Source of the DNA: WHSW01 sp963821025
Lineage (GTDB): Bacteria > Actinomycetota > Thermoleophilia > Solirubrobacterales > 70-9
Length of the DNA: 64,000 nucleotides
Direction of reading: 5' to 3'
Assembly: GCA_963821025.1 (NCBI GenBank)
Contig: CAWGCG010000004.1
Coordinates: 982,070 to 1,046,069 of the forward strand
Part shown: in pieces, positions 8,099 to 15,301 of the stretch
How the letters are laid out: the number at the start of each line of letters is the position of its first letter
Numbering within the stretch: the first letter of the stretch is position 1
Notes under the pieces: model-generated
The model's database searches: none
The model's input: only the letters and a program-made list of their open reading frames with translations
Told to the model about the DNA's origin: nothing
Made by a program: the position numbers and the translations under genes

Positions 8099-9658
8099 GT
8101 GACCGGGAGCGCAGCGGCAAAGGGCACCGGGATGGCGCTGTTCGCGATGGGGCTCGGGATCCTGGTGATCGCCAACGACTTCACCGCGCTGAACGTCGCC
8201 CTGCCGGCGATCGAGCAGGACTTCGACGTCGACGTCGGCACGATCCAGTGGACGGTCAACGCCTACGCGCTCACCTTCGGCATGGTCCTGGTCACCGGGG
8301 GGCGGCTCGCCGACATGTTCGGCCGCCGCCGGATCTTCTTCATCGGCACGGCGATCTTCGCCGGGTTCTCGCTGCTCGGCGGGCTCGCCCAGAACGCCGA
8401 CCAGCTGATCGCGATGCGGGTCGGGATGGGGGTCGGCGGCGGGCTGATGTGGCCGGCGGTGCTGGGGATGACCTTTGCCGCGGTGCCCCCGGCGCGTGCC
8501 GCCTTCGCCGGCGGGCTGATCCTCGGCGTCGCCGGGCTCGGCAACGCTGTCGGCCCGCTGATCGGCGGCGTGCTCACCGACGAGCTCAGCTGGCGCGCGA
8601 TCTTCTTCCTCAACGTCCCGATCGCCGCCTTCGCCGTCGCCGTGACCGCGGCGAAGATCCACCAGCCGGTCGACGAGGGGGCGCGCGAGCGGATCGACTA
8701 CGCCGGGATCATCTCGCTCTCGCTCGGTCTGGTGCTCTTGCTGCTCGCCCTCGACCAGTCGGCGGACTGGGGCTGGGGCGACCCGCGGGTGCTCGGGATG
8801 GTCGCGCTGGCGCTGATCTCGTTCGCCGCCTTCGCGGTGGTCGAGCCACGCATGGGCAGCGCCGCGCTGGTACCGGAGGAGGTGATCGCCAACCGCGGCT
8901 TCGTCGCCGCCTGCTTGACGATCCTGTTCCTGTCGGCCGTCTTCTTCTCCGCGATCCTCTATGTCCCGCAGCTGATGGAGAAGATCCTCGGCTACTCGGC
9001 ACTCGAGGCCGGCGTCGGCATGCTGCCGATGCTGGGGACGTTCGGCGCCGTCGCCTTCCTCTCCGACCGGTTCGTGGCCCGGCTGGGGATGCGGACGATG
9101 ATCATCGCCGGCACCGCGCTGCTCGCAGCCGGGCCGTTCTTGCTCTCCTTCTTCAGCACCGACTCGAGCTACGGCGCCCTGATCCCGGGCCTGGTCGCGA
9201 CCGGGATCGGGGCCGGCTTCTTTTACCCGACGATGACCACCGCGGCCGTCGGCATGCTCGATCCCTCGCGGTCGAGCCTCGCCGGCGGGATCGCCTACAT
9301 GTTCCAGGTCGCCGGCGGGGCGATCGGCCTCGGCCTTTGCACAGCGCTGTTCACGATTCGTTCCGAGGACAAGATCGCCGGCGACGCCGCCGACCTCGGC
9401 CTGCGGATGAGCGACCAGCAGGCGTCGGTGATCCACGGGGTGCTGGTGGGCACCGATCCGGGCCAGACCGCCTTCTCGGATTTCTCGACCTCGGTCGCCG
9501 ACCGGGTGCTCGCCGTGGTCAAGGACTCGTTCGTCGCCGGGGCCCAGTTCAGCTTTCGGATCGTCGGCGCGCTCGCGTTGATCGGGCTCCTGATCGCGAT
9601 CGTGGGGGTCCGCCCCGATCCGGTCGCCGAGGCGGTCCCGGAGCCGGCCGAGGCATGA
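8099..9658 (+). CDS. MFS transporter, DHA2 (EmrB/QacA-like) family
   Basis: A 519-residue drug/proton antiporter-like protein with about 14 hydrophobic segments. It carries the family motif A between helices 2 and 3 (GGRLADMFGRRRIF), the DHA2-type N-terminal block (DFTALNVALPAIEQDF, WTVNAYALTFG), and the motif C region GLGNAVGPLIGGVL in helix 5. Members export drugs, dyes or secondary metabolites at the cell membrane. The GTG at 8099 is preferred because TAGAGT lies eight bases upstream; ATG 8132 is an alternative. The substrate is unknown. Confidence 0.92.
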   Translation: MTGSAAAKGTGMALFAMGLGILVIANDFTALNVALPAIEQDFDVDVGTIQWTVNAYALTFGMVLVTGGRLADMFGRRRIFFIGTAIFAGFSLLGGLAQNADQLIAMRVGMGVGGGLMWPAVLGMTFAAVPPARAAFAGGLILGVAGLGNAVGPLIGGVLTDELSWRAIFFLNVPIAAFAVAVTAAKIHQPVDEGARERIDYAGIISLSLGLVLLLLALDQSADWGWGDPRVLGMVALALISFAAFAVVEPRMGSAALVPEEVIANRGFVAACLTILFLSAVFFSAILYVPQLMEKILGYSALEAGVGMLPMLGTFGAVAFLSDRFVARLGMRTMIIAGTALLAAGPFLLSFFSTDSSYGALIPGLVATGIGAGFFYPTMTTAAVGMLDPSRSSLAGGIAYMFQVAGGAIGLGLCTALFTIRSEDKIAGDAADLGLRMSDQQASVIHGVLVGTDPGQTAFSDFSTSVADRVLAVVKDSFVAGAQFSFRIVGALALIGLLIAIVGVRPDPVAEAVPEPAEA

Positions 9659-9677
9659 GCGGCCGGCGCGCCGAAGC

Positions 9678-11090
9678 CTAGGGCGGCGCCGCGATCGGGG
9701 GCACCCTGCGGCCGCCGCGGCGCTCGAAGTACTCGCGCTCGAGCTCGCCGAGCTCGGTCGCCGGCGGGTCGGCGTAGACCCACTCGCGCATGATCCGGTG
9801 CCAGTTTCGCTTCGCCCGCAGCTGGGCGAGCACGGCGACCACACCGGTCTCCATCCGTCGTCCCATCAGCTCGTCGGCGGGCAGGCTCTCGCGGCGCATC
9901 AGGTCGAAGTACTCCGAGCGGGGGTCCGAGGTCGACTCGATGATCTTCATCACCCGTCGCGAGGAGATCTGGTAATCGCGGTCCTCCATGTACCAGCCGC
10001 CGACCACCATCACGTGGTCCATGAGCCGCTCGGCGTCGAGCTTGGAGGGATTCTTGACGAAGCCGAGGTCGTGCAGCGCTTCGCGCAGCTCGGCGGGGTC
10101 GCGACGGACACCGGCGTCGATCGCCCGCTGCTCGAGCCGGATCTGGTCGAGCTCGAGCTTCTTCGTCATCCCGAAGTCGATGAAGGCGACCCTTCCGTCG
10201 CCCATCAGGATGTAGTTGCCCGGGTGCGAGTCGGCGTTGAAGTGCTGCAGGTGAAAGACCGAGCCGAAGCAGAAGCGAAAGACGATCTCGCCGAAGCGGC
10301 TGCGCTGCTCATGGTCGAGCTCGAGCACCTGCTCGAACCCGGCGCCCTCGACCAGCTCGGTGACCAACACCCGCCGGCGTGAGAGCCGGGTGATCACGTC
10401 GGGGACGTAGATGAACGGGTGGGCGCGGTAGGCGCGTGAGAAGCTTCGCTGGTTCTGGGCCTCGTATTCGTAATCGAGCTCCTCGAGCACCCGCTCGCGC
10501 AGCTCCGTGGCGACCGCCTTGGCGTCGAGGCCCGGGGCGAGCGTCTTCGCCAGGCGGACGAGCATGCCCGCGTTGGCCAGGTCGGCCTCGAGGGCCTCGG
10601 CGACGCCCGGGTATTGGATCTTGACCGCGACCGCGCGGCCGTCGAGCAACCTCGCGCGGTGGACCTGGCCGATCGAGGCGGCGGCGAACGCCTCTGGCTC
10701 GATCTCGGCGAAGTGCTCTGAGGCGGGCTCGCCGTATTCGCCCTCGATCACCTTCGAGACCTGCTCCCAGCCCATCGCCGGGGCCGATGTGCGCAGCTTT
10801 GCCAGCTCGCGCTGGTAGACCTCCCGGTACTCCGGCGGCAGGAACTCGGTGTCGATGAACGAGGCGAGCTGCCCGAGCTTCATCGCCGCGCCCTTCATCT
10901 CGCCGAGGATCGACGCCATTCTCAGCGCGGTCTCCAGGTGGCGCGCCTCGAGCCGCTCCTGAGCCTCGTCGGGGGAGCGCGCGACGACCGCCGCGCGGGT
11001 GCCGGCGTAGCGGGCGGCCTGGCCGCCGAGCGCGGTGCCGAGCTTGGCCGAGCGCCGCACCCGGCCCTTGGGGATCTTGTCCTCACCCAC
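9678..11090 (-). CDS. ABC1/UbiB family atypical kinase
   Basis: A 470-residue member of the ABC1/AarF/UbiB atypical kinase family, linked to quinone or lipid metabolism. Visible motifs are the KxGQ signature (KLGQLASFIDTEFLPPEY), the Ala-rich nucleotide loop (AAASIGQVHRA), AVKIQYPG with the conserved Lys, NADSHPGN and IDFGM, which together replace the standard protein-kinase motifs. No membrane helices are evident. The GTG at 11090 is supported by a -10-like hexamer six bases upstream on the same strand. It is divergent from the agmatinase-like gene. Confidence 0.9.
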   Translation of the reverse strand: MGEDKIPKGRVRRSAKLGTALGGQAARYAGTRAAVVARSPDEAQERLEARHLETALRMASILGEMKGAAMKLGQLASFIDTEFLPPEYREVYQRELAKLRTSAPAMGWEQVSKVIEGEYGEPASEHFAEIEPEAFAAASIGQVHRARLLDGRAVAVKIQYPGVAEALEADLANAGMLVRLAKTLAPGLDAKAVATELRERVLEELDYEYEAQNQRSFSRAYRAHPFIYVPDVITRLSRRRVLVTELVEGAGFEQVLELDHEQRSRFGEIVFRFCFGSVFHLQHFNADSHPGNYILMGDGRVAFIDFGMTKKLELDQIRLEQRAIDAGVRRDPAELREALHDLGFVKNPSKLDAERLMDHVMVVGGWYMEDRDYQISSRRVMKIIESTSDPRSEYFDLMRRESLPADELMGRRMETGVVAVLAQLRAKRNWHRIMREWVYADPPATELGELEREYFERRGGRRVPPIAAPP

Positions 11091-11096
11091 GAGGCC

Positions 11097-11129
11097 AGAG
11101 TAGCCAGGCGCGCGGATCGCGGATACGGT
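11097..11129. promoter_or_regulatory. Divergent -10 elements between UbiB-like and agmatinase-like genes
   Basis: On the minus strand TACTCT (11102-11097) sits six bases before the GTG at 11090. On the plus strand TACGGT (11124-11129) sits six bases before the GTG at 11136. Both genes are probably leaderless and share a 45-base intergenic region. Confidence 0.45.
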
Positions 11130-11135
11130 CTCTGA

Positions 11136-12107
11136 GTGGCGAGGATCGATCCCGAGCAGCGGTGGGGAGAGCTGGGCAGACCCGACTACGCCGGCCTGCT
11201 CTCCTTCGGCGGCTGCCCCTACACCGAGTCGGTCGCCGACCTCGCGGGCGCCGACGTGGCGATTGTCGGAGCCCCGATCGACGAGCTCGTCTCCGACCGT
11301 CCCGGCACTCGCTTCGGCCCGCGGGCGATCCGCGGCGCGAGCGGCAGTCCCGGGCGCCACCTCGACGCCGAGGTCGAGCCGCTCTCGGCGCTCGACGTCG
11401 TCGATTTTGGCGACGCTCCGATCATCCCAGCCGACCCACTCGCCTCGCACGCCGCGATCGAGGCGCTCGTCGGCGAGGTCTGCGAGGCGGGCGCGATCCC
11501 GCTGGTGCTCGGCGGCGATCACTCGATCGCCGAGCCCGACATCCGCGCCTGCGCCGAGCGCCACGGACCGCTCGGCCTGATCCACTTCGACGCCCACACC
11601 GATACCGGGAGTGAGCTCTGGGGCGTCGAGGTCTCACACGGCTCACCGATGTACCGGCTGGTCGAGCAAGGCCACGTCGACCCCGCTCGCTACGTCCAGA
11701 TCGGCCTGCGCGGGTACTGGCCCGGCGCGGAGGAGTTCGCCTGGCAGCGCGAGCAGGGGATCACGGCGATCTTCATGCGCGAGCTGATCGAGCGTGGGAT
11801 CGCCGCCGTCATCGACCAGGCCGTGGCCGTGGTCGGCGAGGGCCCGGCGTTTGCGTCGGTCGACATCGATGTCCTCGACCCGGCGTTTGCGCCCGGAACC
11901 GGCACGCCCGAGCCCGGCGGGATGACCACCGCCGATCTGCTCTGGGCCTGTCGCGAGTCCGCGCGCCGGCTCGAACTGGTTGGAGCCGACGTGGTCGAGG
12001 TGCTCCCGTTGGCGCCGGGAGGCGGCGACATCACGGCCCTCGCCGGCTCGCGGATCGTGCTCGAGTTGCTTACCGGGATCGCCCTGCGCCGCGCGGGCTC
12101 TGACTAG
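11136..12107 (+). CDS. Agmatinase/arginase (ureohydrolase) family protein
   Basis: A 323-residue binuclear-manganese ureohydrolase that should hydrolyse a guanidino compound to urea and an amine. All metal-binding motifs are intact: GGDHS, HFDAHTDT and SVDIDVLDPAFAPGTGTPEPGG. The motifs and length fit the agmatinase/guanidinobutyrase (SpeB-like) group better than true arginases, but the exact substrate is open. The gene converges on a second, more divergent arginase-family gene and overlaps it by four bases. The start is the leaderless-type GTG at 11136. Confidence 0.9.
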   Translation: MARIDPEQRWGELGRPDYAGLLSFGGCPYTESVADLAGADVAIVGAPIDELVSDRPGTRFGPRAIRGASGSPGRHLDAEVEPLSALDVVDFGDAPIIPADPLASHAAIEALVGEVCEAGAIPLVLGGDHSIAEPDIRACAERHGPLGLIHFDAHTDTGSELWGVEVSHGSPMYRLVEQGHVDPARYVQIGLRGYWPGAEEFAWQREQGITAIFMRELIERGIAAVIDQAVAVVGEGPAFASVDIDVLDPAFAPGTGTPEPGGMTTADLLWACRESARRLELVGADVVEVLPLAPGGGDITALAGSRIVLELLTGIALRRAGSD

Positions 12108-12976
12108 ACCAGCAGCGCCTCCATGAACTCGACCACGCGCCCGGTATGGGCGCCGTCGCGGTCGCGCCCGGGCTCCAGATCGGTGAGGCTGATCCCGACC
12201 AGCGAGCCGGACCCGGCCAGCGGAGCGGCGAGCTGCTCGAGCGCCTCCCAGTCGAGTCCGTCCGGCTGCGGGTAGCTGACCGCGGGAAAGGCGGCCGCGT
12301 CGAGCACGTCGAGGTCGAGGTGAAGCCACGCCGGTCCGCCGTCGAGCAACTCGAGCGCTTCGGCGGCGATCCCGGCGGGTCCGCGCTCGATGATCGAGGG
12401 GGCGTCGACCAAGCGCACCCCCTCGGGCACCATCTCGAGCTCGCGGGCGACCTCGGAGTCCGAGCTCGGCCGGCGATGGCCGAGCACCGCGACCCGTCGA
12501 GGCTCGACCAGCGAGGCCGCGTCGCCCCAGACCGCCGCCAGCCGCGACGGCGCCCGCCCGGTGAGAAAGGTCAGGTCCATGTCGGCGGCCTCGCCGCTCG
12601 GCGAGCTGGCGCCGTCGTAGGCGTCGGGGTGGCCGTCGATCATCCACAGGCCGGCGTCGACCCCGGCCCGGCGCAGGCCGGCGAAGACCCCGGGGAGCAG
12701 CGAACAGTCGCCGCCGATCAGCAGCGGACGCTCAGGGCCCGCGAGGGCCTCGGCGATCCAGGCGGCGATCGCCTCGGTCGAGGCGACGAGGTCGGCAATC
12801 CCGATCACACCGGTCTCGGGATCTCGCCCGGGGTCGGCGATCCGCGCCGCCAGCTCGCCACGATCCGCGACTCCAGCGATCTCGGCGAGCCCCGCCGCGC
12901 GCAATGCAGCCGGCGCCTTGGCCTCGCCGCGGTCGCGCCCCGATGAGTCGATCGCAGCTGAGGCGAGCGCCCACAC
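12104..12976 (-). CDS. Arginase family protein (GGDCS variant)
   Basis: A 290-residue second ureohydrolase-like protein. It has GGDCSLLPG, DGHPDAYD and HLDLDVLDAAAFPA. The first metal-binding His of GGDHS is Cys, while the DxHxD and DxDxxD ligands are kept. Cys at this place occurs in other arginase-family proteins and may still bind metal, so activity is possible but uncertain. The start is GTG 12976, with a -10-like TATCGT seven bases upstream. It is convergent with the agmatinase-like gene and divergent from rplY. Confidence 0.82.
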   Translation of the reverse strand: MWALASAAIDSSGRDRGEAKAPAALRAAGLAEIAGVADRGELAARIADPGRDPETGVIGIADLVASTEAIAAWIAEALAGPERPLLIGGDCSLLPGVFAGLRRAGVDAGLWMIDGHPDAYDGASSPSGEAADMDLTFLTGRAPSRLAAVWGDAASLVEPRRVAVLGHRRPSSDSEVARELEMVPEGVRLVDAPSIIERGPAGIAAEALELLDGGPAWLHLDLDVLDAAAFPAVSYPQPDGLDWEALEQLAAPLAGSGSLVGISLTDLEPGRDRDGAHTGRVVEFMEALLV

Positions 12977-12983
12977 GGCGGCG

Positions 12984-12989
12984 ACGATA
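12984..12989 (-). promoter_or_regulatory. -10 element of the arginase-family gene
   Basis: TATCGT on the minus strand ends seven bases before the GTG at 12976, a leaderless-type arrangement. Confidence 0.4.
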
Positions 12990-13002
12990 GCCCGTCGCCC
13001 CC

Positions 13003-13049
13003 GGTGGGACGGATTTCGCCGCTAGAGCCGGCGTTTCCCGCCCCACCCA
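13003..13049. repeat. Palindromic repeat, intergenic copy
   Basis: A 47-base imperfect palindrome (GGTGGGACGG at one end, CCGCCCCACC near the other). Its sequence matches the reverse complement of 26008-26054 at about 38 of 47 positions without gaps. It lies between the divergent arginase-family and rplY genes. Confidence 0.6.
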
Positions 13050-13095
13050 GGTCGTGCACCGACTCGATCGCGGGTTCTCTATCCTCAGCCGCCGC

Positions 13096-13803
13096 ATGGC
13101 TTCCGATCGCGCCACCCTCAAGGCCGAGCAGCGGACCGAGTTCGGCTCGCGCACGAGCCGCCGGCTGCGACGCTCGGGCATGGTCCCCGGCGTCGTCTAC
13201 GGCGGTGGCGAGGAGGCGCGCGCGTTTCAGGTCGCCGAGCGCGACGTCCGCAACGTCCTCGTCCACGGCGGAGCGCTGATCGAGATGGAGATCGAGGGCT
13301 CGAGCGCGGTGCCCGTGGTGATCAAGGAGCAGCAGCGCGATCCGGTTCGCGGCGAGCTCATCCACCTCGACCTACAGCAGGTCAAGCTCGACGAGGAGAT
13401 CCAGGCGGAGGTCGCGATCGAGTTGGTCGGCACCGAGGAGGCGCCCGGGGTCAAGGAGGGCGGCGTGCTCGAGCACGTCACCCACGAGATCACGATCTCG
13501 GCGCTGCCGACGGCGATCCCGGAGACGATTCCGGCCGACGTCTCGGGCATGGACATCGGCGACACGCTGCAGCTCGTCTCGCTGATCGCTCCCGAGGGGG
13601 TCGAGTTCTTCCTCGGCGAGGACCAGAACGCCGAGGAGATCACGATCGCCACCCTGTCTCCGCCGCGGATCGAGGAGGAGCCCGAGCCCGAGCTCGAGGA
13701 GGAGGCAGAGCTGGTTGGCGAGGAGGGCGAGGTGCCGGAGGGCGAGGAGGGCCCCGAAGCCGAGGCCCCCGAGGACGACTCCGGCGACTCCTCCGAGGAG
13801 TAG
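13096..13803 (+). CDS. rplY: 50S ribosomal protein L25 / general stress protein Ctc
   Basis: L25/Ctc binds 5S rRNA in the large ribosomal subunit. The N-terminal L25 domain begins ASDRATLKAEQRTEFG and contains RRSGMVPGVVYG. The C-terminal Ctc beta domain includes HVTHEITISALPTAIPE and GDTLQLV. The 235-residue protein ends in a long acidic tail rich in Glu, as in many actinobacterial Ctc proteins. The ATG at 13096 is preferred, with TATCCT ten bases upstream. The pth gene follows in the same frame behind a single stop codon. Confidence 0.95.
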   Translation: MASDRATLKAEQRTEFGSRTSRRLRRSGMVPGVVYGGGEEARAFQVAERDVRNVLVHGGALIEMEIEGSSAVPVVIKEQQRDPVRGELIHLDLQQVKLDEEIQAEVAIELVGTEEAPGVKEGGVLEHVTHEITISALPTAIPETIPADVSGMDIGDTLQLVSLIAPEGVEFFLGEDQNAEEITIATLSPPRIEEEPEPELEEEAELVGEEGEVPEGEEGPEAEAPEDDSGDSSEE

Positions 13804-13806
13804 GCC

Positions 13807-14403
13807 CTGTCGATCTTTCGCCGCCGCTCCGCGGAGCCCGGCGACCGCGCGCTCGTAGTCGGCCTCGGTAACCCGGGGAGCCGCTATGCGAAGACTCGCC
13901 ACAACGTCGGCTTCGAGGTCGCCGCGGAGCTCTCGCGCCGCTGGGACCTGCCGCGGGCCAGGCAGAGGTACAGGGGATTGATCGCCGAGGGCCGGATCCG
14001 CCCCGGAGGTCCGCGGGTGGCGGTCCTGATCCCGCAGACCTACATGAACGAGTCGGGCGACTCGGCGGGCCCGGCCCGGGGCCAGCTAAAGGTCGCGCTT
14101 GACGCGGTGGTCGCGATCCACGACGAGATCGACCTGCCCTTCGGCGAGATCCGCACCAAGCTCGGCGGCGGCGTCGCCGGCCACAACGGGCTCAAGAGCC
14201 TCAAGCGCGGGCTCGGCAGCGCCGACTTCTGGCGGGTCCGCGTCGGCGTCGGGCGGCCCGACAGCACCGACCCCGAGGTGGTCTCGGCCCATGTCCTCGG
14301 CCGTTTCAGCGAGCCCGAGGATGAGCTGCGGGCGCTGATCGCCGACGCGGCCGACGAGAGCGAGCGCCTGGTCGAGAGGATCGTCGAGGACGACGATGGG
14401 TGA
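13807..14403 (+). CDS. pth: Peptidyl-tRNA hydrolase
   Basis: Pth releases peptides from peptidyl-tRNA that has dropped off ribosomes. The frame encodes VVGLGNPGSRYAKTRHNVGFE with the catalytic His, then PQTYMNESG, HDEIDLPFG with the conserved Asp, and GGVAGHNGLKS. To include the essential N-terminal block, translation must start before 13840, yet no ATG, GTG or TTG exists there in frame. CTG at 13807, one codon after the rplY stop, is the best choice and gives 198 residues. The rplY and pth frames are the same. Confidence 0.9.
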   Translation: MSIFRRRSAEPGDRALVVGLGNPGSRYAKTRHNVGFEVAAELSRRWDLPRARQRYRGLIAEGRIRPGGPRVAVLIPQTYMNESGDSAGPARGQLKVALDAVVAIHDEIDLPFGEIRTKLGGGVAGHNGLKSLKRGLGSADFWRVRVGVGRPDSTDPEVVSAHVLGRFSEPEDELRALIADAADESERLVERIVEDDDG

Positions 14404-15118
14404 GACGCCGACCATCTACTCGGTGGCCGACCGCGTCGCCCTGGTGCAACTCGACCGCCCGCAGGCGCGCAACGCGATCGACACCGCGATGCTCGAGCAG
14501 TTGCTGGAGCACCTGGGCGCGGCGCGCGAGGACCCCGAGGTGCGCGCGCTCGTCGTCTCCTCCACCGACCACATGGGGCTCTCCGCCGGCGCCGACATGC
14601 GCGAGCAACTCGACGCCGAGGCCGGGGTGCGCCGGATGCAGCTTTTCGCCGAGCTCTACGACGGGCTGACCGCGTATCCAAAGCCGACGGTCGCCGCCTG
14701 TCACGGCGCCTGCGTTGGCGCCGGCGCCGAGATCGCGGTCGCCTGCGACCTCAGGGTCGGTGGCTCCAACCTGCGGCTGCGCTTTCCCGGCGCGGCGCTC
14801 GGCGTGCCGGTCGGCCCCGCCCGTCTGGTGACCCTCTGCGGGCTCTCGATCGCCAAGTACCTGCTGTTGACGTCGAAGGAGGTCGACGCCGACATGGCCT
14901 ACCGCTGGGGGCTGATCCACAAGGTGGTCCCGGCGCCGCGGACCGAAGAGGCGGCGCTGCGCCTGGCCACCGAGGTCGCCGCGCACGAGCCCGAGGCGGT
15001 CGCGAGGCTGAAGCGGATGCTCCACGACCTCGACGGCGTCGAGGGCCGCTCGACGCTCGAGGGCGAGGGCCAGATCGAGTGGCAGCGCTCGGGCCCCGGG
15101 CTCCCGTTCACCGACTGA
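14396..15118 (+). CDS. Enoyl-CoA hydratase/isomerase (crotonase) family protein
   Basis: A 240-residue crotonase-fold enzyme acting on acyl-CoA. The oxyanion-hole segments are GLSAGADMRE and HGACVGAGAEIAVACD. The Glu equivalent to rat hydratase Glu144 is present (GAGAE), but the second catalytic Glu (Glu164, usually FxxPE) is replaced: the segment reads RFPGAALG. It may therefore be an isomerase or another crotonase rather than a true hydratase. The ATG overlaps the end of pth, so the genes are coupled. Confidence 0.88.
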   Translation: MGETPTIYSVADRVALVQLDRPQARNAIDTAMLEQLLEHLGAAREDPEVRALVVSSTDHMGLSAGADMREQLDAEAGVRRMQLFAELYDGLTAYPKPTVAACHGACVGAGAEIAVACDLRVGGSNLRLRFPGAALGVPVGPARLVTLCGLSIAKYLLLTSKEVDADMAYRWGLIHKVVPAPRTEEAALRLATEVAAHEPEAVARLKRMLHDLDGVEGRSTLEGEGQIEWQRSGPGLPFTD

Positions 15119-15120
15119 CG

Positions 15121-15221
15121 CGCGAGCCGGGGCCGCTCCGCCGGCCCGCCGGGGCGGGCCGGGCCGCTCCGTCAGCCCGCCGGGCGAGCCCGGAGCCGCT
15201 CCGCCAGCCCGCCGGGGCGAG
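15121..15221. repeat. GC-rich imperfect tandem repeat
   Basis: Three imperfect units of about 30-33 bases, each containing GCCGCTCCG followed by a CCCGCCGGG core, lie between the crotonase gene and the hairpin. No gene is seen in this 180-base convergent gap. Confidence 0.5.
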
Positions 15222-15264
15222 TTTCGCTCGCATAGCGGTCGTTTCTCGCCCCGGCGGATTGGCG
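15202..15264. terminator. Bidirectional hairpin between convergent genes
   Basis: Arms 15202-15221 and 15245-15264 pair at 18 of 20 positions around a 23-base spacer. Placed between the convergent crotonase and PI-PLC-like genes, it probably terminates both. No clear T run is present. Confidence 0.5.
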
Positions 15265-15301
15265 CGGCGAACGGGGCGCCGGAGCGGGGCGGAGACGCTG
15301 G

